Assembly (NCBI RefSeq): GCF_000330505.1 | Contig: NW_004440169.1 | Span: 1-64,000 of the forward strand | DNA: 64,000 nucleotides | DNA from: Entamoeba invadens IP1 | Taxonomy: Eukaryota > Evosea > Mastigamoebida > Endamoebidae | Reading direction: 5' to 3' | In this document: positions 41,061 through 51,820 of the stretch, in pieces | Layout of the letters: every line of letters starts with the position of its first letter | Numbering within the stretch: the first letter of the stretch is position 1 | Program-made: the position numbers and the translations under genes | The notes under the pieces: generated by a model | The model's database searches: none | Told to the model about the DNA's origin: nothing | What the model saw: the letters and a program-made list of their open reading frames with translations, nothing else

Positions 41061-41654
41061 TTAAGCAGTAAGTTCACAGGCTCCTCCGACATCCTGAATT
41101 TTTTTCTGAGCGGTTTTGGAGAAGAATCTGGCTCTAACGATGACTGGTTGTTTTGGCAAGAAACCTTTCCCGAGAACCTTGAAGTATCCGTGTTTAACAC
41201 AGTCAATAACTGGGACCTGCTCGCCCAACTTGGCGTTTTTGTACTGCTCCTGGACTTTAGCACCGACAAGAGCCCACAACCCCTCGACGTTGATTGATGG
41301 GCAGTACTTCAAATTTGGCTTGGCGTGGAAGACTCTCATTCCCTTCTTTCCGAAGAAATCTGGGTGGAAAGAGGTGAACCATGTTCTTCTGTGGTTCAAT
41401 CCACCAGCATTACCTCTTCCTCCTCTCTCCTTCCTGTGCTTTCCAATACGACCGTAACCCATACATACGTGTCCTCTTCTACGTCTTGTCTGTCTGAAAC
41501 GAGTGGCCTAAACATTAGTTTTTGTTTTACCCTTTTTTTCGTTATTTTTCTGGCCTTAAATGTATTGCCATTCCGACATCGCAATCTCGAATTCTCATTC
41601 ATTCGAGTTTGTTTTGGCGTGATTTATTAAAAGGAAGAGAAAAAGACAAACCAT
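41061..41654 (-). CDS. RPL27A: 60S ribosomal protein L27a (uL15), spliced
   Basis: Two exons. Exon 1 is only the ATG at 41654-41652. The intron (41651-41508, 144 nt) begins GTTTGT and ends ACTAATGTTTAG. Exon 2 (41507-41061) continues ATRFRQTRRRRGHVC then MGYGRIGKHRKERGGRGNAG, and so on to GGACELTA, giving 149 residues, close to the usual 148. Without splicing the N-terminal 16 residues that all eukaryotic L27a proteins have would be missing. Family marks: RGNAGG, HPDFFGKKGMR, GYFKVLGKG, PVIVRARFFS. It is a component of the large ribosomal subunit. A GC-rich 3' coding bias marks high expression. Confidence 0.95.
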
Positions 41655-42631
41655 GAACGCTCTGCAAATAAAGTTCACATCTCTATCAGTAACCCTCGTT
41701 CACGTTTACTATATTTTAGTTCAAATTACTATACATATAAGTTAATTGTGAAGAAGATATATAGTATAATTATAACATATTTTATTATTTTAAACTAATT
41801 AGTGATATGACAATTGTTTTTTATTACTACCAAAAAAACAAATAGTTAATTATTAATTTCTTTTGTTTTTTGTTTCTCTCAAAATGGACCATATGGGTAT
41901 TTTAGTGTTTATTGCAAACAAATATTAAAAATTTAATAGTATTTTTATCAGATCAAATTTTGAATAAAGTCATTCTTAAAACCGTGCAACTTTGTTTATA
42001 GTATAATTATAGTAAAAAAATTATATGTTTTTAAAAACAAAACAAGAAAACACAAACAAATTTCTTTAAAACTATTACTCTAATTAATATACTATAACTA
42101 AACTATAACTAAAGTTGCACAATTTTTCTCAATTAGTTTTTTGGGTTGCACCATTCAACTGCCTTTTGTTTACCTATTTTTGCAGCGAAAAAGTCTTTGA
42201 ATCACATGAATTGGCTTGTCTCATTATTTTCTTATTATAAAGAGATGTTTAACATCTGCGCCATCCACAATCGGTGTACAACGCCGTTTTATTTGTTTTG
42301 TATGGCAATTGGAATTCTGGAATTTTTATGCTTTTTAATTAAAACAAGCAGTTGAACTTATCATTTAAATATCGAGTTATATTTTATGTTAATTGATAAC
42401 CCAATTCTACTTTTTGTTTTTGTTATTGTTGAAAAATAGAGTTTCACCTTTGTTGTGAGTAAAAAACAACGAAAAAATAAAGTTGCACACTTATTCGGAA
42501 TGACTTTAATAAAAAGTCTCATGAAAATATAATAGAATGAAATGTAGTTATAATTTATAACTTATTAATGATGTCTAATAATATTTAAAACCATTTTATT
42601 GAAAAATTACAACAACAAATAGAAAATAAAA
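41655..42631. other. Gene-free spacer containing a MITE-like repeat
   Basis: Nearly 1 kb between minus-strand genes, mostly filled by the inverted-repeat element at 41965-42508. The 69-codon frame at 42146-42355 opens with TTG and lies inside that element; I do not call it a gene. Confidence 0.5.
41965..42508. repeat. MITE-like element with nested inverted repeats
   Basis: A 544-bp unit bounded by TA. The ends share AAGTCATTC, then GTGCAACTTT about 12-15 bp further in, inverted relative to each other. A third AAAGTTGCAC copy at 42111-42120 forms, with the left arm and its TATAGT-rich tail, a smaller inverted repeat (about 41983-42124). That suggests either a composite insertion or a partial duplication. 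Confidence 0.55.
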
Positions 42632-42931
42632 TTAGACAAGTACTATTAGCAAAATGACAAGCGAGATGATGATGAGGATGTAAAAAACCATGTATATAAG
42701 CAAGAAAAATTCGGAGATCATGACCCACCGCTTGATGTCTTCGTCTTGAGTTTTGTGGTACTTAATGATGACATAAAGCCACAAACAATTGAAAACGACG
42801 CCAATGGCAAAATAAATTTTAACCCTCTCGGCCTCTGGAGAATTTGTAGGACCTCCCATCAAAGGAGAGTTGTCGTCGAGCCCATTGTCAATTAATGAAC
42901 CAGTCACTATGCTGCCTTCTTGTTGATACAT
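42632..42931 (-). CDS. Small double-spanning membrane protein, hypothetical
   Basis: 99 residues from the ATG at 42931. A polar N-terminal third (GSIVTGSLIDNGLDDNSPLM) is followed by two hydrophobic segments, about residues 38-57 (IYFAIGVVFNCLWLYVIIKY) and 70-99 (MISEFFLLIYMVFYILIIIS onwards), separated by KTQDEDIKRWV. Codon bias is like that of neighbouring genes and upstream DNA is AT-rich, so I take it as real. The layout (short cytosolic head, hairpin of two helices) resembles small ER or vesicle membrane proteins; the family is not recognised. Confidence 0.65.
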   Translation of the reverse strand: MYQQEGSIVTGSLIDNGLDDNSPLMGGPTNSPEAERVKIYFAIGVVFNCLWLYVIIKYHKTQDEDIKRWVMISEFFLLIYMVFYILIIISLVILLIVLV

Positions 42932-43656
42932 TTTTGTCTAGTTTATTTATAGTTCATTTTACTAATTATTAACTATTTTTTTATCTTTATAATAAAATAT
43001 AGTATTAATTATAAAACTATATTAGTTCAAAATAATATTAAATATTACTACAAATTATTTACACCCATTTTCACATTGTTAAGATTCAAAATCATTTTAC
43101 AATGTGTAATAGTTTGTTAAACTAAATTTAAATTATAAAACAATTTGGGGTTCAGATTTTTTTTTTCAAATTTTTTAAACTGAAATTCAAAAATGACTTC
43201 AGTTTTGTTTTCATAATTTTATATATAATGAATTAATTAAAATTTAATCTAAAAACATAATAAAAACAATTACGATAATTTTTCTAAAAAATATAATTGT
43301 CCCAAAAATACGGTTAAAAAAAGAAAAAACTAGTAGGGTTTAATTTAACCAAAATAATATAGCTTTGATTGTTTAAAAACACGGGAATAACACATGTTTC
43401 TTTTTCATCGAAATGGTTTATTATTTTCAAAAATCTCCCAATAAAAAAAAAATTAGAACAATTAATAATTAATTATAATTAAATTAAAATTGATTAAATA
43501 TACATATCAGTCATATGAATTACCAACAAAAACTCATTTTTGGGTTTAATCTGAAAAAAAAGCAGATTGCGATTAGCGGAACGAGAAAGTCTGCAAATAA
43601 AAAGAATTTTGAGTTAGAGCTTTTTTGAAAAAAAAACTAAAAAAGAAGACCATTTA
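42932..43656. other. Divergent intergenic region
   Basis: 725 bp of AT-rich DNA between the small membrane protein and the kinase-like gene; it should contain both promoters. Nothing else identified. Confidence 0.5.
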
Positions 43657-44971
43657 ATGAGTTCCCGCGGCCAACCACTTTCTAACTCGATATCAACAAC
43701 ATTTGACCAGGACTTTCCACTTACGATGGAACCGGTTTGTCTCTACCATTTTTTTTAAAGTCCCACATTTTTTCCCGAATTTGAATTTACACATCTTTTA
43801 GTATAAAACCATTTGTATCTTTGTTCTCACCAACTAGAAAATCGACAAGCTGACCTTTGGGAGCAACTATGCGATCCAAGGGATCACCTTGAAGGAGACG
43901 ATAAATTTTGTGAACAAGACTGATTCGACCTACAAATTGACCGTGACACCTGTAGAGTCTCCGAAGTACGAGTTGACGGTGAATGAGAGTAAGTTTGTGA
44001 TCAAGAAAGGGGAGCCATGTTCTGTAGTGATTCAGTTATTATTCCATCATCATGCTACAATGGGTTTAACGGGCCAAGTTCAATTTTCCATTAAAAAGAA
44101 AGCTATAATGAGTGGGGAGAGTATCACACGAGCACTTCGGTTCCAATTAGAAGGAGTAGTTCCGGCTTATAATGAAAAGGATTTAGTCAAATCCTCTGAT
44201 GAAGAACAATTTCGTGTTGGGATGATCAATGGAGTTTTATCGACAGTTAAGAATGAGAGTGTTGTTGCGTTTAAATATAACATTCAAGACAAATATGAGA
44301 AAGAAGACTACGAATTCATTCAACGAGTCTATCGAGATATCCACCACCCAGCTATTCTCGGAATGGTAGGTATCATCTTGTCATCTTCAACTATTTTATT
44401 GGACGGTGATACTGTCAGCGACTTACAAACGTTAATGGAAAAGGAAAAGATAGCTGTCCCTTTCTTATTAAAGTGCTGCAACGACTGCGCTAACGCTCTC
44501 TTGTATCTCAGCTCCCATAACATCCTCCACAGAAATGTAAAGCCAAGTAAACTCCGTGTCGTCCACCACGACATTACTAACGAAGGAAAATGTACAGTGA
44601 AGTTACACGACTTGACTACTATATTCAAGTTGAAGAAAGGAGAGTTGATCAAAAAGAGCCCAGGAACCTATCAATACATGGCTCCAGAAGTGATGGAAAT
44701 GAAGGAACATGGACTCCCTATCGATGTATTCTCATTCGGAATGACTATGTACCACATGTTCACTAATGAAATCCCTTACAAAGACTTGTCGAATGCTCAG
44801 ATCCAACAAAAAGTCTGTTCCGGTGGTCGTCCAGACTTGGAAACTCATGTCTTCCCTAATGGAATAGCCGATTTGATCCAAAAGTGTTGGTCAACGGAAC
44901 CAGAACAAAGACCAAAATTCGACACTATCGTAGCTAAGTTGAATGATATTATTAAGGACTATTCCCAGTGA
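43657..44971 (+). CDS. Protein kinase-like protein, predicted pseudokinase, spliced
   Basis: Exon 1 (43657-43734; MSSRGQPLSNSISTTF...MEP), an intron (43735-43837, GTTTGT...CCAACTAG, 103 nt), then exon 2 (43838-44971) beginning KIDKLTFGSNYAIQGI. Total 403 residues. An N-terminal beta-rich, MSP-like region (about 35-130) precedes a kinase fold (about 150-400) of the tyrosine-kinase-like type. The ATP-binding Lys (VVAFK, about 172) and APE (308-310) are present. The catalytic HRD is HRN (257-259), the following Asn is Lys (HRNVKPSK), and DFG is DLT (about 284). Loss of the catalytic Asp and metal-site Asn predicts no phosphotransfer; scaffold or regulator is likelier. Related Entamoeba proteins share this layout. 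Confidence 0.85.
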
Positions 44972-45400
44972 TGAATAATTTAGCTATCATTGTGTGTGAG
45001 TCGGTTCTTTTCGTGTATTATAAATTTATTAGAATAATACTAGTAAGTATGTAAATTACTAATTAGTATAAAAGTATTATAAATTTATTAGAATAATATT
45101 ATAATTTATAGTCATTATTTATTCTATGATAATTTAATAAAATAGTATTATCAATGTTTATTAAAAATATATTATAATGATACTATAATAAACAATAGTA
45201 CTATTTTTTATAACTTAATTATAATACTATATAACTATTTATTAGCAATAAACTATATTATTACTATTGCATACTAATAGTATGATATATAATAACTTAA
45301 TTATAATAATACTATTAAATAAATTTACTATAATATTACGATTCAAATTACTAGTGAAGAAACGACACAATCCATCAATTGAAAGTCCAATCCGCCGAAG
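44972..45400. other. Convergent intergenic spacer
   Basis: 429 bp of AT-rich DNA with many TAATACTAT/ATAGTATTA blocks. It holds the 3' ends of the kinase-like and phosphatase genes; no other feature. Confidence 0.5.
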
Positions 45401-46726
45401 TCAGAATACTGATGTCACGTCTCCGCGATCCAACTCGTCGTAGTCTCTGAATTGAGTCACAGTGAAATGAGGTACTTCCTGAGATTCTTCTGCATCGAAC
45501 CAGACATCAGCATAAGCTCCGAAATTAGTAAGTCCGTTGTATTTAGGAGCGGAGAATATAGTGAGCATCTTCCCTGTTGTGTCCCACTCGAAACCAAATG
45601 GTTTTACTTCATGGCTTCTTACCAAGTACTTCAAGTTGTTATCGATCAAGAAACGAGTGAGGATGTCAGGGCCAAAGGTGTACCCAGTTCCTCGTGGTGA
45701 TCTAGACGTCCCATTTTTGATTTGTGGGTCTGCCCATAGAAACTGATTTTCAATGTCGTCCGAGTCGTACCTCTCCATCTTCTTCAAACTCGTCGTCTTT
45801 ATACTAAAAGACGTCTCAGGTAACCCCCCATGGACTATAAACACTGAGTCCCGTAAGACATGCGCTAAAGGAAAATCTCTATAGAGCTCTTCAATCTTCT
45901 CATAGACCTCCTCGTCAAGCTTTTTCAGGCACTCGACGTAAAAGCCAAAGGCCATGTTCATGTCCTTTTCCTCGTGGTTTCCGCGATTAATGTAAACCCT
46001 TGTTGGGTGCTCGAGGAATAAAGAAAGAACCCCAAAGAGACACTCGACGCCACGACTGCCGCGGTCGACGATGTCGCCGTTGAAGAGAAGAGTGAGATTT
46101 GGATTGGATTTGAGGTCGTCGGCGCATTTAGAAATGACTGCGAATTGGCCGTGAGTGTCTCCGATGATGCGAAGAGTGTGAGAAGAGATTTGAGTGATAG
46201 GTGGACGGTTGAGTAAAAGAGTGTGAGCTTGAGATAAGATAGCCAAAAGAAGTGATTTTGGGAAGATTTGGGTGATGAGGCAGTTTTGATAAAACACGTC
46301 GTAAGTGATTTTGGTGGTTAAAATGAAGTCTTTTTGAGGGTTCAATTTGTGTGGACTTTTTGTAGTCTTTTTTGAAGAGGAAGGAAGAGGAGTTGTTATC
46401 GAATTGTATAAGGAACATATTTGGGGGTCACTTGAAAGAGTCATCGCCTTCTTTAAATCAATTAACGCAGTTTCTATGTCGTGTAATGCTATAGAAGATA
46501 ATGCGTGTCGATACCATCCTTTAGGGTTTGTTGGGTCTAAGTCTATGACTATTTGACTATCTGCAAGGGCTGAGGCATTGTTCTCTAATTTTAAATAACA
46601 CAACGAACGATTAGAAAAGTTCGTGGGATTCATCGGATCTACTTCAATTGCGGAGGTATAATGTTTCACAGCTTCTACATAATTCTGACTAGCAAACGCT
46701 TTGTTGCCTAAGTCTCGATAACTCAT
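45401..46726 (-). CDS. PPP5: TPR-containing Ser/Thr phosphatase, PP5 type
   Basis: 441 residues from the ATG at 46726. Three TPRs cover residues 1-105 (YRDLGNKAFASQNYVEAVKH; NFSNRSLCYLKLENNASALA; WYRHALSSIALHDIETALID). A linker follows, then the PPP catalytic domain with GDTHGQ (189-194), GDIVDRG (217-223), RGNHE (248-252), VHGG (about 298-301), RGTGYTFG and RSHEVKPFGFE: all metal-binding and catalytic residues are there. FSAPKYN replaces the common FSAPNYC. PP5 binds Hsp90 through its TPRs and dephosphorylates Ser/Thr in cytosol and nucleus. The C-terminal autoinhibitory helix seems short. A single exon, normal in length for PP5 minus the usual extension. Confidence 0.93.
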   Translation of the reverse strand: MSYRDLGNKAFASQNYVEAVKHYTSAIEVDPMNPTNFSNRSLCYLKLENNASALADSQIVIDLDPTNPKGWYRHALSSIALHDIETALIDLKKAMTLSSDPQICSLYNSITTPLPSSSKKTTKSPHKLNPQKDFILTTKITYDVFYQNCLITQIFPKSLLLAILSQAHTLLLNRPPITQISSHTLRIIGDTHGQFAVISKCADDLKSNPNLTLLFNGDIVDRGSRGVECLFGVLSLFLEHPTRVYINRGNHEEKDMNMAFGFYVECLKKLDEEVYEKIEELYRDFPLAHVLRDSVFIVHGGLPETSFSIKTTSLKKMERYDSDDIENQFLWADPQIKNGTSRSPRGTGYTFGPDILTRFLIDNNLKYLVRSHEVKPFGFEWDTTGKMLTIFSAPKYNGLTNFGAYADVWFDAEESQEVPHFTVTQFRDYDELDRGDVTSVF

Positions 46727-47074
46727 TTGCCTTCAAGTTCTTTTGAAAACTATTTTAAATCTTTGAAAATCATATCAAAACTATACAAAAAAAAAGTGTG
46801 CCCGTCATAAAATGACGGTAAAAAGAACTTCAAAACAAATGCTAATAATAAACCATTTAAATTTACTATATTTTTTTGGTATATTTAAAACAATGAAAAT
46901 TTCAAGTTTTTTTTTCTAATATAATAAAATATAATAAAATATAATAAAATATAATTATAATTATACAAAATGATTTAATAAAAAGAATCCCGTCACGGTG
47001 TGACGTAAAAATACTTTGAAACAAAAGCTCGAAATAAACTAATAAAGTGTACTCCCCCCAATCAATTTAAAAAG
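46727..47074. other. Intergenic spacer
   Basis: 348 bp between two minus-strand genes. A TATAATAAAA block repeats in tandem near 46920-46955. Two short copies of a CGTCA-containing motif (GTCATAAAATGACGG near 46803 and GTCACGGTGTGACG near 46991) are weak palindromes. Confidence 0.45.
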
Positions 47075-48418
47075 TTAGATATCATCACTATCAATTTCTT
47101 CATCGTCATCTTCTGGATTACCAAGTGGCTGATCCTCACTGTCTTCTTCTTCTTGTTTTCTTTTAATGTAATCGAGTGTTTCGTCGAGATCTTCTTTCTT
47201 TCTAAAATCGGGTATACCGATCTTTTGCAATTCCTTATATTCCTTCATCAAGTTGTTTTTCAAAGAGCCGACGAAGTCCTCGAGTTCATTAAATTCGTTT
47301 CTGAGTTTATTTTTCTTCTTCTTCATATCCATTTTACTCTGCGCCGTCCGTTTAAAGCCTTCCTCTTCGATGTCTTCGATTTCTTTATGTTTCCTCATCG
47401 CAGTTTTGTCCGCAAACGCACCAAGACCATCTACTCCAACTTCGTCAGGCGTTTCAAAGAGTTCTTCCGACATTTCATTCCCATCTTCATTCATATAGTC
47501 TTCAGTAGTCTTCTCTTTCCGACCTTCTGTGGTCTCCCCTTCCGTCTCCATTGCCTTCCCAGAAATCGTCGTCGGCTTAAATGTCCCGTCGATGTTCTTC
47601 TCTACTTCCAATTCATCGATATTCGGCTTCGCTTCAAGTTTCTCATCCGCCTTCGTGTGTGAAAGAAGCTTATCAATTTGATACCGAAGCTTCTTCTCTA
47701 TCGGCTTCGTACGTTCTATCAAGACACGAAGATAAATAAGACGGTCGATAATCGGACTCGAAGACATGTCTTGGCCCATCGCTTTGTTAACGCAATATAC
47801 CATGTATGTCATACTATACTCAAGTAATAAAGCTATTATATTACTATATATTATAAGTCTCAAAATAAACTAGTACTTATTAGTTGGTGATAGTTATCTA
47901 ATACTATCACCAACTAATAGTATTCTTTAATAATAAAGTATAGTTTATAATTACTATAGTAAACTAGTTGTTGGAATGGTAAAATTAAAGTATTTGATAA
48001 TAATAATAATATATTAATTAAATATAAATTAAAGTATTTCTTTGATTCATTTGATAATATTTTTAATTATTAATAAAAGTAAATTCTATATAGTTTATTT
48101 TATAGTTATTATAATAATAATGTATAGTTAAATGACCTTTGAAGAAGCGAAGTATAAAACAAACAGTACTTGACGTCCAAAAACGAAAGTCCGTCAGAGA
48201 TGTGAAGAGGAGAATCGATCAGTCTACTTTTGAGTCTATTGATTTCTCTTACAAATTATTTCTAAAGCCACAAACTTCTTTTTAAGGTTTCCGACTTTGA
48301 GAGCAAGGTCATCTACCTTTGCTTTGAGATTTATCACGTTCTCAATAAGGTCCGCGTTTTTGGTGTTGTCACTCATCAGTATATTCTTTTCAGTTTCTTT
48401 TTTATCATGGAGTAGCAT
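47075..48418 (-). CDS. Neuroguidin/LCP5-like Sas10/Utp3 family protein, spliced
   Basis: Three exons by splice-motif reading: 48418-48276, 48235-48165 and 47832-47075. Intron 1 (40 nt) is GTTTGT...CAATAG; intron 2 (332 nt) is GTTTGT...ATAATAG. Phases join exactly: LKKKLKSRLIDSP, then DGLSFLDVKY, then SLLLEYSMTYMVYC, reproducing the neuroguidin signature GLSFLxVK..LLL.Y...L. Total 323 residues (309 if the ATG at 48376 is used). The Sas10 core IIDRLIYLRVLIERTKPIEK then KLRYQIDKLL is in exon 3. The C-terminal half is charged with a coiled coil and an acidic end. Members act in nucleolar pre-rRNA processing (SSU processome). Intron 2 contains a strong hairpin. Confidence 0.88.
47878..47919. repeat. 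Perfect hairpin inside intron 2
   Basis: The 16-bp arms ATTAGTTGGTGATAGT (47879-47894) and ACTATCACCAACTAAT (47903-47918) are perfect complements around an 8-nt loop, extendable by one T-A pair. It lies within the 332-nt intron of the neuroguidin-like gene. In pre-mRNA it would shorten the distance between splice sites. Confidence 0.8.
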
Positions 48419-48722
48419 AGAAACACCAAAACCCTATTCTATCTAATTAACGAGTTTTTTTTTATTTATTACTCCATAGTATTTTTCTGTATATTTAACG
48501 ATTATCGTTTTATTTTGCACTGCTTGCTTAATTTACTTGTTAATTATTTTATAATGTTAATTAAATTTTATATTAACGTAATAAAATTATTAAAACGACG
48601 AAAGAAGGTTCTCTCTACTCAGTACTGAGTCTTGTAGTTTGTGTACAACAACGAACAAGGTATATGTGTGATATTAAATTCAAGAAGATACCATTCTATA
48701 ACTGAAAGGAGTCTAAAAAGAA
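48419..48722. other. Intergenic spacer
   Basis: 304 bp between two minus-strand genes. It should hold the promoter of the neuroguidin-like gene at its left and the 3' end of the RasGAP gene at its right. Apart from a GC-richer patch near 48596-48655, nothing is seen. Confidence 0.45.
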
Positions 48723-50734
48723 TTATTGAGAATAGTCGTCGTGGTAAATGAGCATATTAGACGATGTTACAATGCCCGGGAAATAACTATTAAACCGTGC
48801 GTTAACCAAATCCTTAGTGCATTCCCCTGAAACAGCTCTTTCGAGTTCACAACAGTGTTGCAAGTACTTTAAATCCCAAGCAGTGATCGACTTCCCCTGT
48901 GTTATTCGTTGAATGAGTTCTTCTAAGACTCGTTCACTTTTGATCGACTGGAAATACTTCTCTCGTTCCGTCAACACAATCCGAGGAAACGTCACTTCGA
49001 CATCCCCACCATTAAAATTCATTTGTTCAAACATGACAAATTGGACTTGGTCGTGTTGACTCATGTGGACCATTATCTCTTTACTGTGTTCTCGGTAGTA
49101 ATGTTGCAAATGGCCCAAATAGAAATTAAACTGTTGTGTCGTTGTGGTATACTCTTCGACCTTCGTTTCGTAAGGAACGCTCTTCATCGTTAGTCCATTC
49201 TTGCACGGGTTTGATATTAATAATTTAATAATTAATTCATTAGTACTATATTCGGTAGTATTATTCGTATGATACAATTTATTATAATTAATACTAGACG
49301 CAATATCGTATTATTTAAATAATTAATTTATAGTATAGTTCTTTTAATAAAATATATAGTATAATTTATTATAATAAATACCATACGCAATATTGTATTA
49401 TTTATACTATTCATTAATAGTATATTTATAATTACCAATAATTATTAGTATAACGTATTATAATTAATACTCTAGTCAATATGGTATCATTTAATTAATT
49501 TATAGTATAGTTATAATTATAATATATATAGTATAATTTGTTATAATAAATATTATATATAATATAGTATATAATATAGTATTTATTAGTATTCCAATAG
49601 CATAACAGACATACTCAGAAAGTAACAAACGGCTAATTCAGTCACGAAATTGAAGTACTCCATCTTCTTAGACTCGACTAACATGTCAGTAAGTCTCCCG
49701 ACCGGGTCGTCGACATCTGAATGTTTGACATTAGCGACTTTCTGCATGACGACGGAAATCTGCATATAGGTATCTGCCATATCCGTGGGTGGTTCATAGG
49801 CAAGCCCCCACTCGAGTGGTTGTATAATAGCGGGGCAGATATATCTGAGGAATATGAAAGCGCCCAAACACACCCACGACGTTTTACTCTGCGGAAATTT
49901 GAGTGAGAGTTCGTCGTAGACTTTTCGTAAGACTCTTCTGACGATGATGGGGCAGTTCTCGATATTTGAAAATGTTTTTTGAAAGGTCAAGTTGACTAGT
50001 CGAGCGCACGTTACCAAGTCCGGGTCGCCATTTTTACACAGGCGAAGCTATTAGTAAATATATAATAATACTAGTAATACTCGTACAACGAGTTATACTA
50101 TTTATTATTAATAATTAATTATAAATTATAGTAAAACAAACTGGCTTTAATTTAATCTTCTTCTCGAGTATTTCATTGAACAAAGGAGTTAAGCAATGAT
50201 ATAAAAAGCCGATTCCTTGATTCAAATAAATGATGTTCATCAAGCGCGTTGTCTTTGAATTTAGTCGAAAAGCCGTTTGTTCACTCACTTCTTGTTAGTC
50301 CACTCCCCACGTCTTCTTTTAATCTATTTTAAAGTAATAATAATAATAATTATCTTATTATTATTACTATAAAGAATCAAACACGTCCCTTGGATCTCGT
50401 CACTGACGCACTTTTGGATATAAACTTCTAACCGATTCGTTATCGTTAATGTCTTGTAGACATAGTCCGCCATCTTCGTGTCTTTATTCTTGAGCGCAAA
50501 ATCAAGAATCCCATCTAATACGGTAAATGGAGGGGACAAGACCGTCGTTAGCAGTTTCGGCGTGTTCATATCCAAAAATGTTATTCGAGTTTCGAGGCGC
50601 TTTTTGTTATTTATTGAAATTTCGTTGGTCGACCTTCCTCTTTTTTTATTACTATTCTTTTTAATTGTTTTATAATAAGATTGTAGTTCTTTTTTAAATA
50701 ACTTATTGTATTGTGAAAAAACTCTTTCCAACAA
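48723..50734 (-). CDS. Ras GTPase-activating (RasGAP) domain protein, four exons
   Basis: Reconstructed exons: 50734(or 50569)-50383, 50287-50142, 50047-49631, 49199-48723. Introns begin GTTTGA, GTTTGT and GTTTGT; they end AAG, TAG and AAG; phases agree throughout. The RasGAP core is AFRLNSKTTRLMNIIYLNQG (arginine-finger FR.NS block), GFLYHCLTPLFNEILE, CPIIVRRVLRKVYDEL and GAFIFLRYICPAIIQPLEWG, the FLR...PAI signature. The domain speeds GTP hydrolysis by Ras-type GTPases. No ATG opens the 50734 frame; the first in-frame ATG is at 50569 (MNTPKLLTTVL), giving 408 residues. In-frame upstream phrasing (KELKEYLEPLK then TAA) hints at a lost or unseen 5' exon. The C-terminal exon has no known domain. 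Confidence 0.82.
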
Positions 50735-50977
50735 TTCTTATTTGAGTGGTTCAAGGTATTCCTTTAGTTCTTTTTGGTTAGTATTTTGTTATATTTTTAC
50801 TATATTTTAGTTGTTATCTTTTCATGAATTTACTAGAATTTTTATCATTTTATTTAATATTTTAAACTATTCAAAAATAAGTTAATTCTAATAATAATAA
50901 TATTATTATTATTCAAAATAATAATAAAAAACCAATAGCAATAGTTTCAAATGGTATTAATGAAAAATAATTAGAAT

Positions 50978-51008
<31 letters not shown>

Positions 51009-51093
51009 TAATTTTATAATTGTTTTAAATAAATCTATTCTATTAATAGAATAGATACCATTTAAATCAAAACAACTCGCATTAAACAATTGA
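50735..51093. other. Divergent intergenic region
   Basis: 359 bp, very AT-rich, with (AAT)n/(ATT)n runs at 50890-51010. It may include an unseen 5' exon of the RasGAP gene near 50740-50790. An AT-rich palindrome TCTATTCTATTAATAGAATA lies near 51034-51055. Confidence 0.45.
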
Positions 51094-51369
51094 ATGGAGT
51101 ATCCAGTACCTGAGTTTAAGTACCCATGTCAAATGGAAAGAATATCAAAAATAATATATAGGTATTATATTGAAGTCCAAAAAAGAAAATGTGGCATAGA
51201 AGATATAGAAGAAATGATTGATAGAGAAGACAGAACTTATCAAGAAAAACTTGAACAATACAATTTGTATCAACTAAAGAAAAGAATGGAGGTTGATCAA
51301 CTGTTTGATCTTCTTTCTCTCATACAACAGATAAAAGGAAGGGATCAAATCGGTTCTCTTCGAAAGTAG
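51094..51369 (+). CDS. Small charged helical protein, hypothetical
   Basis: 91 residues from the ATG at 51094. The sequence is rich in K, E, R, Y and Q and predicted helical (IEDIEEMIDREDRTYQEKLE; LYQLKKRMEVDQLFDLLSLI), with heptad-like spacing and no hydrophobic segment. Cleanly ATG-started, flanked by very AT-rich DNA, with codon use like its neighbours, so likely real. The family is not recognised; a subunit of a larger complex is possible. Confidence 0.6.
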   Translation: MEYPVPEFKYPCQMERISKIIYRYYIEVQKRKCGIEDIEEMIDREDRTYQEKLEQYNLYQLKKRMEVDQLFDLLSLIQQIKGRDQIGSLRK

Positions 51370-51820
51370 ATTATTTTAGTTTTTTTATTATATTTTTATT
51401 TTTTTATTTTTTTTATAATATTAATAAATTAATATTATAATTTATTGTTGAAATGTTATTTTTTATTTGTTGTTTTATTTAGAAAACTAGTATTGTATTG
51501 AAATTGTACGAATTTATTAAATAGCATTTTTGTACCATTCATTTATTATTTTTTTAATTATAAAATGGTACTAAAATAATTGTATTATATAATATTGTTT
51601 ATTTACCAATAAATAAAAAATTGAATTATTCAAACTATAAATTCAACTTATTTAACTTATTATAATATAAAAATTATATTATAACTAATTCACTTTTTTT
51701 TTCTTAAAAAAGAGAGAAACTATAAATTAATTATAAATTAAATTAAAAATATAATTTATTTTGATTCAATCAATCTTGTTGGAAAGAAAGAAGAGATTAG
51801 GACTAAAAATTATTAGAAAA
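51370..51820. other. Intergenic spacer
   Basis: 451 bp of AT-rich DNA before the YIF1 gene. The frame of the latter stays open to 51761 but without an ATG. Nothing else found. Confidence 0.5.

Noticed and set aside
42146..42355. 69-codon frame downstream of the L27a gene
   Set aside because: It starts at TTG and lies inside an inverted-repeat element.
47153..47662. 169-codon plus frame
   Set aside because: Antisense of the neuroguidin-like gene, which has family support and matching splice phases.
50890..51010. (AAT)n runs as a possible CRISPR-like or functional tandem repeat
   Set aside because: Simple microsatellite; no spacer structure, and the genome is eukaryotic.
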